Below, piece after piece: positions 22,301-35,243 of a DNA stretch of 45,496 bases. Location: contig QPMI01000296.1 of NCBI GenBank assembly GCA_004431415.1, forward strand, positions 1-45,496, written 5' to 3'. Under the pieces are notes generated by a model. That model made no database searches, had not been told where the DNA came from, and worked only from the letters and a program-made list of their open reading frames with translations. Each line of letters opens with the position of its first letter. Positions within the stretch are counted from its first letter, which is position 1. Made by a program: the position numbers and the translations under genes. The DNA is from Cyanophora paradoxa. Taxonomy: Eukaryota; Glaucocystophyceae; Cyanophorales; Cyanophoraceae.

Positions 22301-24542
22301 TGCTGGGAGGGGGCGGGCGGGGGCGGGCCGGGGGCGCTGCCGGCAGGCGAGCGCTTCGACTTCATCGACTGCTCGAACCTCGCTGACAACGAGGGCGCGC
22401 TCCCGCCGTCGCCCGCCGCCGCCTTCGCTGGCGCCGGCGCCCGTGGCGCGCTCGAGCAGGGGGCGGCAGGGCTGTGGCCGCTCCTGCTGGCGTGCGGGTG
22501 GCGGCTGCGGGAGGCGGATCACGCGGCGCTCATGACGACCTCCATGAAGTGGAACAGCGCCCACGCCGACCCCCGGTACCGGTGCGCACGCCCGCCCGCC
22601 CGCGCTCGCGCACGCTGCTCGGCCGCGGGGGCCGCCGATCGCGAGGCGCGGCAGGGAGTACCTGCGGGAGGAGCTGGGGTTCGCCCCCGAGCTCGCCCCG
22701 ACCCTCCTCGGCCTTTGCCTCGCCACCGTGCGCCCGCTCGCGAGGGCCGGCCCTCGCTCGACCCGCCCTCACCCCGCGGCGCAGGACGTGGACGCGATGC
22801 AGCAGTTCATGCGACCGCCGCCCACCCTCTCCACCGCCCAGGCCCGCCCGCCCTTGCGCGGGGCTCACCTCGGGCTCATGCGGGGCGGGGGCAGTCAAAC
22901 TCGGCCTACGAGATCGTCCTCGCCTGGAAGCGACCGCGCCTCCGCGGCCCGCCCACGGGCGTGCGCGTCGCCGAGGGGGACCCCCTCCACAGGTGCCCCC
23001 TCGACCGGCGCCGGCGCCCTGGTGGCCGTCCTCATGCCGCGGGGTCTCCCAGGGCCCTCGCCGAGCTGGCCGACCGCGCCGCGCACCACGCCGACCTGCT
23101 GGGCGGGGTGCGCCCCGCCCGCCCTCCCTCTCCCACCCGCAGCCTCGCTCACGGTGCAGGCGGGCGCAGGGCAAGAAGCACGCGAAGCAGCCGTCGCACT
23201 CGACGCTGTACCTCTTCGCGGCGACGGTGGCCGACCTGGCGCGGCGGGCGGCGAACCCCGCGGAGCTGCTGCGCATGGCCGACGCGCTCGTCGCCGCCCG
23301 CGCCGTCGGCGGCAGCCTCGCACTCGGGAGTCCCTTGCGCCCGTGCCTCGCCGCCCAGTGGCGCGTGGCGCGCGCGCTCGCCGGCCTTGATGGCACGACC
23401 ACCGAGGAGGCGCTCGTCTACATCCAGCTCGCCCCGTCGCCCACCCCGCTGCCCCCGACCCTCGCCACCGGCCTCTCCCCCGCCGCCCTGCTCGGGCCGG
23501 GGGGCCTCCTGGGCACCTCCCCGCCCTGCCCGATGGTGCGCCTCCTGGTGGCGGCCGGCGCCGGCCCGGGCGGCACGCACGCCGCCTTCGACCTGCTCGA
23601 CTTCGACCACTGGACGGGCACCGTCGGCCTCTTCGTGCCGGCCGCGCTCCACGCCGCCGCCGCCCGCGCCGACGCCGAGGTCCTCTTCGCCGCCGCGGAG
23701 ACGGGGGCGCCCTGCGCCGCCCCCGTTCGCCCCCTCCGCTACTCCGCCTTCGGGGCCCTCCCCGGGGGGCCCCCGGTGCCCCGCTCCGCCCTCGCGGGGC
23801 GGCCCCTGCCCGAGCCGGCGCCGGTGGAGCGGGGCGTCGACCTCTGCGAGACGGAGGCGGCGTACAGGGCCACCGTGGACTTCGGCGGCTCGGCCCAGGG
23901 GCCCGTCACCGCCCGCATCGAGCATCGCCACTCCGCCCTCTTCTCCTCGCAGGGCGAGCCGCGCCCGCCCGCCTTGCCTCCGTCAACTCCGACACCCGAG
24001 GCCCCGGCGCGCATGCAGACGGACAGGGCCTCGCGGCGGCGTGCCTGCACCCGCTGGAAGGAGAGCCCGAGCTTGAGCCGAGCTGCGGGACATGCGGGAG
24101 GAGCGATGGCACCCTCAGCGCCTGCACCCAGTGCGCACGCGCCCCGCCGGCCGGCTCGGCCCCAGCGGCGCCCGCTCTGCGAACCGCCGCGTGCGGCAGG
24201 TGCCAAGCGGTTCTCTACTGCGGGCGGGACTGCCAGCGCGCCGACTGGAGGGCCGGGCACAGGGAGCGCTGCGGGAGGGCGAGGGCCCCGGCCGCCGCTC
24301 GCGCCACGTTCACCCTCTCGAAGGCGCGCCGAGGGGACCCCGCGCGCTCCCGGCGCCGCGCGCCGGCTCGATCTTGACTGGGTGCAGGGCGCTGCGTGCG
24401 ACATCGCGCGGGTGAACGTCTGCGCGCTGCCGAAGTGGGCGGACGTCGAGGTGGGCCCGCCCCGCCCCGCGCCTGCTGCAGCCGCGGGCGCCCCTGACCG
24501 CTGGCCCCCGGTCGGCGGCAGGAGATCGGGAAGCACATGTGA
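19354..24542 (+). CDS. TPR - DUF4470 - MYND zinc finger protein
   Basis: From ATG 19354 (MSTVERFLNETKYREYAQEL) the protein begins with tetratricopeptide repeats: KANERGTQLYKSGKFDEAAQ, then ILSNR joined over an intron to AAAYLSSRGGRLEEAEADAR (near 19555-19710), WRHAKTLYALGRFAEAA (near 19833-19890) and YRRALELNPADMAAGADLAA (near 20142-20200). The centre has DUF4470 features: YPFGNTEA, PVAVLFVGVGDVRNVLRTAQ (about 20875-20935) and SLVDVDRCVLAR. Long conserved exons follow, for example ALMTTSMKWNSAHADPRYR near 22530. Near the C terminus a MYND finger is clear: CGRCQAVLYCGRDCQRADWR, then AGHRERC (about 24190-24275). The last exon, GAGATCGGGAAGCACATGTGA at 24522-24542, ends the gene. Fungal and algal DUF4470-MYND proteins are mostly uncharacterised. 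An in-frame ATG also exists at 19234. Many 60-100 bp introns interrupt it, so the exact protein is approximate. Confidence 0.77.
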
Positions 24543-24612
24543 GCCATGTCGAAGCGCCTGCGCAGCTCGCGCCGCCGAGTGCGAGTAGCGCGAGCGGGGG
24601 CGCAGGCAGCAG

Positions 24613-24735
24613 ATGCACAGCATGTCGGGGTACATGCGGCGGATGGCGGAGGTGGGGGAGGTGGGGGCCTCCACGGGGGACCCCTTGCGCGACCTCAAGG
24701 AGTCCCTCACCATCCTCTTCGTCATGTTCATCCGC
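24613..24735 (+). CDS. Unrecognised small protein, exon 1 (gene split by the LTR element)
   Basis: ATG 24613 opens 41 codons ending ESLTILFVMFIR, then a donor gtccgccccgcc at 24736 in the typical C-rich intron style. The exon ends in phase 0. The matching acceptor was at 24811-24813, with the downstream exon now at 37243, because the 12.4 kb element inserted exactly there. The antisense strand is also open here, but the C-rich intron on the plus strand favours this direction. The product, 210 codons when the four exons are counted (41+89+80), was not recognised. It follows the TPR-MYND stop by only 70 bp. Confidence 0.5.
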
Positions 24736-24808
24736 GTCCGCCCCGCCCCGCCCCGCGCCCCGCGGCCGCCGCCGCCCCGCCGAGATCTAGAGCGGCGAGC
24801 ACGGGGCG

Positions 24809-24813
24809 GGCAG
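24809..24813. repeat. Target site duplication, left (GGCAG)
   Basis: Five bases GGCAG directly precede the left terminal repeat and recur directly after the right one at 37238-37242. The duplicated word includes the AG of the host splice acceptor. Confidence 0.85.
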
Positions 24814-25102
24814 TGTCGGATGGGAGGATTCCCACCCGATTGGGCACCGCGCAGTACTGCGCGGGGCCGGCTCCCTGTGCTGGAGCAGCTGTAGATGCAG
24901 GCTGGTGTATTCACTGTGTACCCGGAAGACTACTGACTCTGTACCCCTAACTTAGTAAGACAGGTAGAGGCGGGCCAGCGTAGGCTACCGAGAGGTAAGC
25001 CTACAGGAAGAGAGACTATGCCAGGGCTCTCAGACTACGTCAGGCACCAACTAGCTCTAGTCACTAAGTCACCGCAAGGCCAGGGAATCGAGCCAGGCGA
25101 CA
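24814..25102 (+). repeat. Left long terminal repeat
   Basis: This 289-bp repeat is almost identical to 36957-37237. The only difference noticed is an 8-base insertion (cttagtaa) after gtacccctaa near 24950. It holds an 18-bp perfect palindrome at 24847-24864 and an ATG at 25018 that opens a 110-codon ORF running into the interior. Near-identity of the repeats implies a recent insertion. Confidence 0.88.
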
Positions 25103-25350
25103 ACTCCTCTTCCGCTGACGTCGCGTCCGCGCGACGTAGCCAGTCAAACCGTGACTCCAGTCGGTATAGCCGCAAGAGGGCGCCCCCAACACCGCCGATG
25201 GGTGCGCTGCTCGAGGGCACCGACAGGCCCCAAGACGAGGAACCTGAGCCACAGTCCGGGGACCGGAATGCAGACAGCTGCAGGCCAGGTAGAAGGCCAG
25301 GTAGCTGTAGATCGATCCCGTCCAGGTCGTATGCAAGGCATGGCAGGTGA
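25018..25350 (+). CDS. Small ORF starting in the left LTR, unrecognised
   Basis: A 110-codon ORF begins in the repeat (MPGLSDYVRHQLALV...) and continues 248 bp past the repeat into an Arg/Ser/Pro-rich tail. Its position would suit a remnant of a gag-like leader, but no domain is recognisable and no pol region follows. Coding status is doubtful. Confidence 0.25.
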   Translation: MPGLSDYVRHQLALVTKSPQGQGIEPGDNSSSADVASARRSQSNRDSSRYSRKRAPPTPPMGALLEGTDRPQDEEPEPQSGDRNADSCRPGRRPGSCRSIPSRSYARHGR

Positions 25351-27398
25351 GGCAAATGCGTGCATGCGGGAAAGCTCGAAAGGGAAAAGCATAAAAACTC
25401 GAAAGGTGTAAACGCTGGCCCAAACTCACTCCAAACGGCGAGGGCCGCTGGAGAGTGGCACGGATGGGAAGTTTCACCGCCTCGGGAAGAAACCAACGAG
25501 GAGGTATCCGGGCCGCCCATCAGGCCCAACGAAAGAGCAGGGCACGGCTTGAGCGGACCGCCCGACAACACCTGCTTCTCGGGGCCAGATGTGCCAGCAA
25601 AGCTCACGCTCAACCACTCTTTTTCAAGCTCGTGGGCCCAGGCTCCAGAAAAGTGAACGAAAGGCTCTGAACGGCGCCCGCTACTGATCGTCTCACCCGA
25701 CAAGACGGTGGCCCGACCAGTAGCGACCCGCTCCTCGGCCAAGACTGAGGCAAAGCGAGCAAAGAAATCTGCCCCACGGCGCAGCGACCGCGAGCAGCAT
25801 CGGGGCAAGGTATAGATTGGTTCGGATTGTTTGGTTGGGGAAGGGTCTGCTGAAGCTTGTTGCAATTGACCGTCCGGTTCGCACGCCTTAAAGGCGGGGT
25901 TTGCGTCTGCCGGCTTCCAATCCACAGCCGGCTTGCAAATGCGTCGAGCGGAATATTTTATTCCAGGCTCAGACGGCTGTCGGTGCGGCCAGAGTGGATT
26001 CATGAAGCATGCAGCCGACGTCGACGTCGATATGAGCGGCGACCTTGCATTCGCGTGCGTCTCGAGCTCGGGCTCGTGACCAAGTGCACACGATGCAGGT
26101 ACGAGCCCTTGAGCCGCTCAACATCGCAGGATGTAAATGCTCCAACGATCCCGTGACTGCTTTGGCGCTTCCGTACGAGTCGGGTTGCGCGGCTTGCAGT
26201 GCAGGGTCCGATCTGCACGGCTCCCGGCTCTGATCACGAGGGCCGCAGAGTGCACGGTTGCACTTCCGCGGCGGGATCACGAGGCCAAAGACGCGGAGCC
26301 GCCGAACTCGATGCTGAAGGCAAGCGAGTTCAAGGTCGCTCACGTACATCGGAGGGGAATCGAGCAGGGTCGGAGCTCGTGAAGCATACGCCAGGCCCCG
26401 AACACGCGCTGGGGCGTGAGGGCTGCAGTGCACACGTAGAGCCACGCATGGCCACGGGACGGAGGCGCCCGCTTGGCGAACGCAGAGCAGTGTACGTGTG
26501 CGCTGGCACTGGCGTTTGTGTATGGCCTGGAACGAGATGGGGAGCCTCGGGGAGGGTCTCGCGCTCACGGCGTGCGTGACATCGCAGCGCTAAGCTGCTG
26601 GCGATGAGACCAGGTGTCAACGCTCCAGCTAGACGCGGCCATCAATCGAAGGCGCGCGTGCTGGCCGCGAATCCCATCAGTCGTTCCCTCGGCCTGGTCT
26701 TCCTGGGATCCGGCCGCAGCCAGGCTCGTTGGCGAGCTTGGCGGGTCATGATCACAGGAAGGGGTTCTGCAGCGATCCGCGAGACTGCATATTCGCGGTG
26801 CCGAGACCCTCGGATTTGCGACCGATTCGCCAGCCTTCGCCGTGGGCTCGTTTCGATCGCATCCCAATACCAGGCGATCAGGCGAAGCTGACGAACGGCG
26901 AATCCTTCAGAGACTCAGATCTCTTGATCATGATCGGGGATCCGAATTCGTGTTCTGTGCGTAGCCAGACCGCAACACGGCGTGCAGTCGGCTGCTGAGA
27001 TCCGATTCCGATCCTTAGGAGGCCGCATCGGTGAGTAGTGCGAGCGAGTGCACTGGCCGTAGCTGTGCTCTCAAGCTCTGTCGAAACAGCACTTGCCAGT
27101 CCGTTCCGGACACGGTCACTGGCTGTGCACGTAACAACAGGGCCTGATGGCCATCAGCCCCAGTAGCATCGCCACCGATGGGTTTCCGAGGCGGAATGTA
27201 GTTCGCCAATATTAATGGCGAGACCCGGATCCCGGCAAGCCGCCGTGCGAGGGGACCTCAAGGCGGTCGGCTTGGTCCGATCGCTCATGATCAGCCTGCG
27301 GGCGGCGGCGCGCGCTGGCCATGGGGCAGGCTGCTGATTTGCAGGCCATGGGGCGGCGCGCGCGTAGCAGGCGTGACTGCGCGCTTGAGTCTGATTCC

Positions 27399-27546
27399 GA
27401 CTCCTCTTCCACTGAAGAGGGGAAGTCGGGGCGTGGCAGGAATGCGCCGATCGGAGAGGCGCTCCAGCGTCGGGCCAAGAGGCGCGCGTGCTTCGGCTCG
27501 AGTGCATGTGCACGTACTCCTCTTCCGCTGAAGAGCGGAAGCCGTA
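27399..27546. repeat. Paired hairpin-forming repeats in the element interior
   Basis: ctcctcttccactgaagagg near 27401 and ctcctcttccgctgaagagc near 27510 are near copies. Each can fold, since cctcttcc or ctcttccgct is followed by its approximate complement. The same first half, actcctcttccgctga, lies immediately after the left LTR at 25103-25118. Confidence 0.55.
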
Positions 27547-30500
27547 GCACGGCGAGCTGCTCCTGATGCCACTCCCTCTTTGGTTAAGCACCGTCCCCGG
27601 TGCTCTACCGTCTTCCGCGAAAATTTGGCACGCTGGGGCCGCTGGGATCCGTGATTGGATCGGGGCAGCATGGCCGTGGTGGGGAAATTCGCGATTGCGG
27701 GTCGAAAGAACGGCGAGGCCTAGGCATGATCATGCACGACCGGAACCGCCTCTCTTTCGTTGTATTCCATGGCGTTCCGGGCCGCTGCCTCTCTCGATTT
27801 GGGTTCAATCGAGGGGCGAGCGCGAGCCGCGGGGCCAGAGCGATGTTGAATTGATGTTGGCCTCGATTTGAATCGAGCTGTGGGCAACTGAGCAATTGCG
27901 ACGGCCGGCCACGATTGTGCCGATCGCGAGTCAATCGCACTGCAGTTCCCGCCGTTCGAATTTCGCGATTCGATCGGACGCCAGTCGTGTCGAGCACGAG
28001 GGCATCGAGCCTCGGAGCTTCGAGTCTCGAGCGGGCGTCGATCAATCAAGGCCTGGGCCGAGCTTCCGAAACACGATTTTGCATATCTAGCGCTCGGCTG
28101 TGTATGCTCGTGTCTGTTGGCCCGTGTTGCCGCTTTTCGCGGTTTTTAGGCCAGGCGCCGGGGTGCCAGCACCCAGATTTATGGGAGCGGCCTCAGTGAA
28201 TGAAGCTGGTGACGGTGGGTGCGCCACTGCCGGGAATAAGATCCCGGGTCGCCACCGCCCAGCGCAAAACGAATTTGACAGCTACGTCGAACTCGTTCGC
28301 TCGCAGGAGCGCCAGCTGCATGCAGCCGGGCCCGCGTGACTTGGTATGCGCGAACGTCCGATGGTCCGGGTTGCGGGGTAGAATTTGAGAAAATCCGCGC
28401 CGCTGCTCGGGACGAGAGCCCGGCCGGCGGTTCGCCAGCGAAAATCGACGACTTTCGCCATGCTGGGCCCTCGCGAAATTTCGCGAGCCGAGAGGTACGA
28501 AATCGGCCGTGCGTGCGCGGTCCGACGGTCTGGCCTTCTCGAGCGGGCCGCGTACGCGTAGCCTACATCTCGGTTCCGATCGCAAGCCGCGCGCGGCGTC
28601 GGGGCGGAATCGCGAGATCGAGGTCGACCGTCGGACTCGGTGATCATGAGTCGCAAGAGCCGTGACCGCTTTAGTAAGCGTCCGAACCAGGCTCAGCGGC
28701 TGGTCTGAGGCTGAGGATGATGCATATGCTTGGCCGAAGGGCCGTGCAAGGGCCGGGCCACTGGGCATGGCCAAGCACACGTGGGCGCGAAATTAAATTG
28801 CCGCACTCTAGTGCTGCAAAATTTTCGTGGCGACGCGAAGTGATTCGCATGCACAGATCTAGAGGGCCCGGGAAACGTCCGGCGCGAAGATTGTGCACGT
28901 GGGCGCCCTCACGTCCGCTGGCGTGCGCCGTGACGGCCTCGCCACCGCAGCAGCCGGCCACGGGCGTGCACTGCGGCCGCCGGGCACAAGTGCATGTGCA
29001 GAGCGCGGCTGCGCATGCCGTGGTATTGATGGCTGGGCGCCAGCCGCCGTACGTAGCGTAGCAGCACCACAGGGATCGGCAGGTGGGCGCCGCGGCGTGC
29101 AACCGACGCGGTTGGTTCCCAGCCGCAGGAGCGGAACCGGTAGCGGCCGGTTGCAGGAGCCGTGCTCGTGCATACGAGCGTCAATATCGTGCCGACGATA
29201 TCATGCACGATCGCAAGCGTTCCCTTAGCGGACCGGGGGCCGGGCCCCGATGCTCTCGAGAGAAATGACGATAGAGCTCTCGCTCGCTGTCTCGCAGTGG
29301 GCCGTGGCGGCTTTTGAGAGAGCAGACGATGAAGCTCAGCGGCTTTTGCTCGCTGTCTCTCGTTGGCCGTGGCGGGTGTTCCGGAGTGTGAAGCCGGCAG
29401 ATTCCACCAGCTAGGCGGGAACGGCTTTCCGAAAATTGGATACCGTACGCGTGGCTTGCGCACGGGCCAGCCACTAGGGCTCGCCGGCGCTGCCGCGCAG
29501 ATCGAGAACGGGCTGGGGATCATCGGATCCGGCGCCGCGCCCACGGTCCCGAATCATTGAATTCCGGATTCGCATTGCGATGCTTTCGAATTTGGGTGCC
29601 GCAGTGCGGTCGACAGGTTCGCTTCGCTCGGTAGCGAATTACGATTTCTGCAGCTCGTGCAGTCTTCCCTGCCTCATCCTCTCTCCCACCGCGTTTTAGC
29701 GGGAGGTCGAGGCATGAACGTTAACGTGCCGCAAGGCGGGTGGGGCTGAAGGCCGCGTGCGCAGGCTTGGCGGCGAGCGGCCGTGCCGAGGCCTGGGCCT
29801 GCCGCCGTGCGGTCACGTGTAAATTTTGCGGGCCGGGCTGCGAGCCCTAAAGGCTGCGCTACGGTGCGAAAAATGCCCGCAGCCAGCACCAGCTGCAGCA
29901 TCGCCGGGTTTGGCGAAGTGGTGCACAGGTTCCGGCTCAGGGCGGCGGCAATGCTCTTTTCGAGCTAGCGCTGCCCTTGGCGGGCTGGCATCGCCAGCGC
30001 CGTTCTCGGAGTGCTCGCGCGAATGTACTACGGTATGCCGCTGCAAATCGCGACCGTACATTCGATAGCTGGATCGGCGCTCTGTAGCACGGCGCTCCAT
30101 TACAGCGCCTCATCAGCGCTAGCCGAGCGGCGTGCCGGCGTTGGCAGAGAGAGCCGGGCGCTGTTCAGCGCAGCCGATCGTCCGTTCGCGATCACGAGTC
30201 GACGTCGTTTCGCGAGTCGGTCCGGGGCCACGGGGCCGTGTGCGCAGCCTCTTTGAGAAAGCTACCGCATAAGTGCTCAGGCTTCGAATTTTTCGCGGCG
30301 CTCAGCGCGGCTGCTCAGCGGCTGCATCCGATATCCGGTCGCGATATCGATGCATATGCTGTGGGCCTGCAGCCGGGGCTGAGACCCGCGCCTGCAACAC
30401 ACACGTGCACGTGCACGCGGTTTATGCAAGGTAGGGCTAGCCGTTTAGTTTTGTTTAACGGTTACAGCCTTTATTCCCGCTGGCCATGGTGGCTGCGGCT

Positions 30501-33500
30501 TGAATATTTGTGGCGCTCGCGATCGGTGTCCGCGTCCGCGGCCACGCGATTGCACGTGCAAAGAGTCGTGCGCGGCTCGACAAGCGGCTCTGGGGCCCGC
30601 CGTACGTTGTAGCGCTGGCCCACGCGTGGGAGCCCGACATTCGATTCCAGTCGCTAGCTTGACGCTCGCAATTGGCCTCGGTCTCCCTGGGACTCGGGAG
30701 GACGAGTCGAGCCCGTTGCGAGCTTCGATATCGATTCGCGTTTGGGCCGGGGGCCACAATCCGCGTTCTCGTAGGGGCGAGGCCCTAATTCACATGTACA
30801 GCTTTGCGACGTCCAGCGATCGAGCGTGATTGTGGATTCGCGACGCGGATATTCGCGGTGCCTAGGCTCGCCGCGAATTTCGCTGGGCTTGTGGCCGTGC
30901 CGGTTTTCGCGGGGCAGGCCGGTGCGGCCCGGTGGGCCGGGGCTGGAATCCCGATGCGGGTCGCCGCAGGCGCCGACGAGGAGGCCCTTGGGCGAGGGGC
31001 CCGCGAGGGGACGTGCCCGGTAAGGGCCGAGGGCCGCCTGAAATTGCGACTACTCCGAGCTCGGGGCTCGCAATTGCGCGGGCTCGAATGTGACGGGCTG
31101 TCCGTCAGATACGGGCTGGCCGGGCACTCCGAGGCTCGGAATATTCGATCGAGAATCTTTAGTCCGGTCCCGAATATCGGATTTTCGCGATATCGAACGG
31201 GCACGGCCTCCGCAGTGCCAGCCCGGCGGTGGGGGCGGTCTAGATCTGGCTGAAGGGAGCCTGAGCTGCGAGCCCGGGCAACCTCAGACCTCAAAAGGGC
31301 CGAGGGCCGCCTGCGATCGCAGCTGCTCCAAATCCGATCGCGAGGCTCGCGATAGTCGTTCCTTGCGATCCAAATTCGCAGGCCGGCCCGGCGGCACCCT
31401 GAATCGGGGCAACGATTGCGAATTGACGGATCTCGATTATCGGATTCTCGCGGGTCATCGGACCCCATACGCATGGCCAGGCACGTGCACGGCAGCCACG
31501 GGCGGGCTGGAGCGCGTGCAGCGGGCTCTGGGTTTAAATCGATATCCGAGCGAGCCAGCGTAACTTTGATCGTGAGCTCGAGCTCGCCTTGGCCGCGGGC
31601 CAGATAAGAGGCGGCTTGAGGCGGCTAAGAGGCGCGGGGCGCGGGTGCCGCTGTCAGCTTCGGGCCCTGAGGGCAGGGCCTCCGGGACGCAGCCGCCAGC
31701 TGTTCGCAGGCAATTGCAAGCGCCGATCGCGGGCTAAGCCCGTCCTCTGGATTCGAGGCCAGGGACCGCAGCTACTACTGCGGGTAGCTGCGGAGGACTT
31801 CCAGGGCTCAGCGGCAAGCTGGCCGTGGACTGCGGGGCCTCGGGCCGAGGGGCGAGGGCCGTATACGCATCGGCTTGAACGTTCACAGGCATTCGCATGA
31901 CCATGCAATCTGCACGTGCTCGTGCACTGTGGCCACGGCACACACCGGCTGCCGCAGTGCGGTTCGGTTGCGCAGCCGAGTCGCGGAAATATGCCCAGGG
32001 CCCGGCCGAGTGCCCGGCGCCGGCGGCCTCCGCCTCTGAGAGAGGGCGAGACTCGCGAGCTCGAGGGCAGGCGGCGCGAGGTCGCGAGGCAGGCGTCGCG
32101 ACGTCGACGGCGGTCGCAGGGCAGGCAACGGCCAGGGAATTTTCGGAGCGCTAGCGGGCCGTGCCCGGCCGCACGGTGCCGCGATATCGATCTGGATAGA
32201 CTCATGGTCGTCTCGAGCCAGGGGCTCGGAATCGCGATCCCACATCCGCGGATCGGGGGCCGGACTGGAATTCGAAGTTCGAATTCAAGGCCCGCGATTT
32301 TGCGATCGGTCGCCCGGGTCGGCGTAGGGCATAGCTGTGACCCGGCTTTGCAGCGCTCCTTGCTCGCAGCGGCGCGAGAGACGCTGTTCTCAGGCCTCTG
32401 GAGGCTCGTAGCGGCGCGAGATACAGGGCCGAGGCCTGGGGGGCCGCAGGCCGATATCGATCGTGAGGCACGGCATTGGACGCGCGCGCGGGAACTCGAA
32501 GGATCCCGACGTCGCAGCACGCGAGATCAGCCATGGGGTTCGATTTGAGGATTGGTATCCCGATCGCGCACACTGTGACAGCTGCGCTGCGGATCGTGCC
32601 GCGGTGTGCTGTGACAAGCACACCGGGTCCGACGGTCCGGGCGTGCTGCACATCTTCGCAATCGCGCCTCTGGCCGTGGGGCCGGGGCCGGGCCACCTCG
32701 AACGGCAGTTCGGCGATGCGAACGGCAGCTCGGCGATCGCGATCCTTGACCGCGAAGGCGAGGGCAACCGCGAGGGCGAGTTGCTGATCGTAATTCGATG
32801 GGGCCCGGCGGCCGAGACCGGGACCGGCGGGTGTCGGCGGCCGAGACCGAAACGCCGTGACGGCATCGAATTTGTGCCTGGCGAGGCTTGGCACTGCCAG
32901 TCGCAGGTCTGATCGCGGGCCTGGGGCTCAGCAGCCGCGGAGCCTTGGAGGCTGGGCAGCTCTGAGCCGTGGTGGACGTGCTCATGCACGTGACTTCCGG
33001 CCCTCAGCTCGCGGCTGATCATGAGCTCGGTCTGCGTGCACGCGGCGGCAACGGCGGGAGCCGAATTCCGAAGTTCGCAGTGCACGTGCCAGCAGGCCCT
33101 GATTATGAGGGCCGAAATCGACCCGTAACCGGACCCAGGGCTCGGAAGCGAGCTCGAGCTCGATCGCGAGGCGCCGCGCCGGGCGGGCCGCCGGGCGTTC
33201 GAGCTGGCACAGTGGCGGCTTGCGATTGCTCCAAGGCTTAGTCAACCGGGGCCCAGAGCGTCGACGTCTCGCTCGAAAAGCAGCGTGAGCTTTTGGGTCC
33301 GGCCCGGCGGACCCGGATCTAGGCCTGACAGCTTCCAGTCCGGATCGGAGAGTCTCGAGATCCGGACTTGAGAGCCTGCATCGAGCAAGCCAGGCCAGGT
33401 GCTGGCTCGCAGTGAGAGGTGCGCCGCGCGGCGCCCTCAATCTTGGGCCAGGCCCGACTGCGGGGCGTCTTGCGCTTTTTGCAACAGCTGTAGGCAGAGA

Positions 33501-35202
33501 GCCTCAGCAACTCGGGCCCCTTTCGAGCCTGGGGCTCGTGACGACGTGATGACGGTTCGAGCCGCGGGCCGGAGCTCGCCTCTCGAGCTCGAATCCGCAG
33601 TTGATATCGCCATCGGCGCTAGGGCTAGCGCTAGGCTCGAGCTCGAGGACCATGGGGCCCAGGCTAGGTAGCCAGGTGAACCTCGAGCTCGGGGGCCGCA
33701 TGGGCCGGCTGTGCGTGAAACGCGCCACTCTCCGAGGCTCGACGAGCCTCAGAAGTGCAGGCCGGGCCTCTAGCTCCAGGCCTGGTCGGGTAGCGGCTCG
33801 AATTCGAGCCTCAAGGCCTCAGGATGCCGACCGGCGCTCCCGAATGCAGCACGCAGTGCTGCGGGAAGACCGTCGGACAGGCCTAGGGGCCGGTTCCGAG
33901 GCCTGGCGGCCCTGATCCGAGCTTGAAGCTCGTGAGGGGTAAATCTCCCAATTTCGCACTCAAGGCCCCGAAGGAGCTTGCTGCGAAAACTAAACGCTCA
34001 GCCTGGCTCTCGATCGCGACTGCAGTCGCGCAGCCTGGCAGCTCCGAGGCTGGCAGTCGCAATCGCGATGGGGTTCGCCGATCGTGCGTGGCTCGGCATC
34101 AGGGCATCAGCTCTGGCCCTCGCGAGCGTCTGGTGCGTGACCTTTAGCTCGAGTTCTGAGCTCGAGGCTCTAACCACCAGTCGCCAAGCCGGCTGGTAGC
34201 TCGATATGCGATTCAGCACTGCGGATTCCAAAGCGGCGATAGCGGCCGGATTGGAGCCGGATGCCAGTTGCAATCGGCCGGGGCCGACATTAGAGCTTAG
34301 CCCTGCGACCGGCCGGCCCGGGGCCGGAAGTGGGCCCAAATTATAGCTGGCCGCTGGGCGTTCGAGGCGGCCGATGCCGTCCGACCCAGAGCTTACTTAG
34401 TGAAACTCAGTGTCCGGTGCCATGTGCATGGCGCCGGCCATGGGCTGGCCTGGCAGACCCCGGAACTCCGGATATCAGCGGATATCGATCGGGAGTCAGC
34501 CGGTCCTCGGGATCGGCCGGCGAGCGCCAGTAGCGCGTGTTGTACTCATCCCAGGGCTGCCACCTCAGGGCAGGGCCGCGGGGAAAGATCTCGTCGGGGT
34601 GCAGGGGCCGCGGCTCGCGATCGGTGAACCCTCGAGCGCCCCACCGACCGTCGGACGAGGTCCAGTCTCTGATCGCTTGCACTTGGGGACTTCCTCGGCA
34701 AGCGCGAGGGGAAAGTCGTTGGTGTCACAGGCGTCCGGCGGGGCGGGCCCACTAGGCGGCGACTCGTCGCCGGCCTCGCCCGGAGCGTCCCCGGCCGGGG
34801 TCGTCGGGCATCCCCTCGTCAGAGGGAATTTCGCGCTCCTCAGCGGCGGGGGCCCGGCCGGGCCCGGCTCTCGTTGCTTCGGAGCTTGAGGCGGCGGGGC
34901 TGGCCCAGGCACCGTCGGCGCAAAGCGTTCTGGCCACAGGGCGGCCTGCGGCCGCGCCTGCTTGCACGTGGCGGGGGCCTTGGCCTTAAGCTTCGCGAAC
35001 CCAGCAGACGCGGCGAGCTTGGCAAGCTCAGCGGCTCGCGGGGGAGGCGTTGCGAGGCACGTTTGAATTCGATTTTGCAGCTCGAGCTCGTGATCTTGCA
35101 TATGCATGATCATATGCATGATCATGATCAGCAGCTCGCGTACTGTGCATACGCATGCGATACTGCCGCGGCTTGCCATCATGATCATGGCGTCACTCCC
35201 CC

Positions 35203-35243
35203 TTCTCGCTAGCACCGTCCGCGGTGCTTCGCGAGAGAAGGTG
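35203..35243. repeat. Imperfect hairpin with core gcaccg..cggtgc
   Basis: Arms cttctcgc and gcgagagaag enclose a core gcaccgtccgcggtgc at about 35213-35228. A near-identical core gcaccgtccccggtgc occurs near 27588-27603. Function unknown; it could mark a small non-autonomous element or a structured RNA. Confidence 0.5.

Noticed and set aside
23739-24914. Long minus-strand ORF over the TPR-MYND 3' end and exon 1 of the small gene
   Set aside because: It runs across C-rich plus-strand introns and the LTR and overlaps the clear MYND finger in antisense. It is open mainly because GC-rich codons rarely form stops.
25103-25120. Primer binding site directly after the left LTR
   Set aside because: The sequence starts actcctcttcc and lacks the TGG start expected for complementarity to a tRNA 3' end.
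25035-26003. 322-codon minus-strand ORF crossing the left LTR boundary
   Set aside because: It spans the LTR edge, lacks any retroelement or other motif, and overlaps open frames on the other strand.
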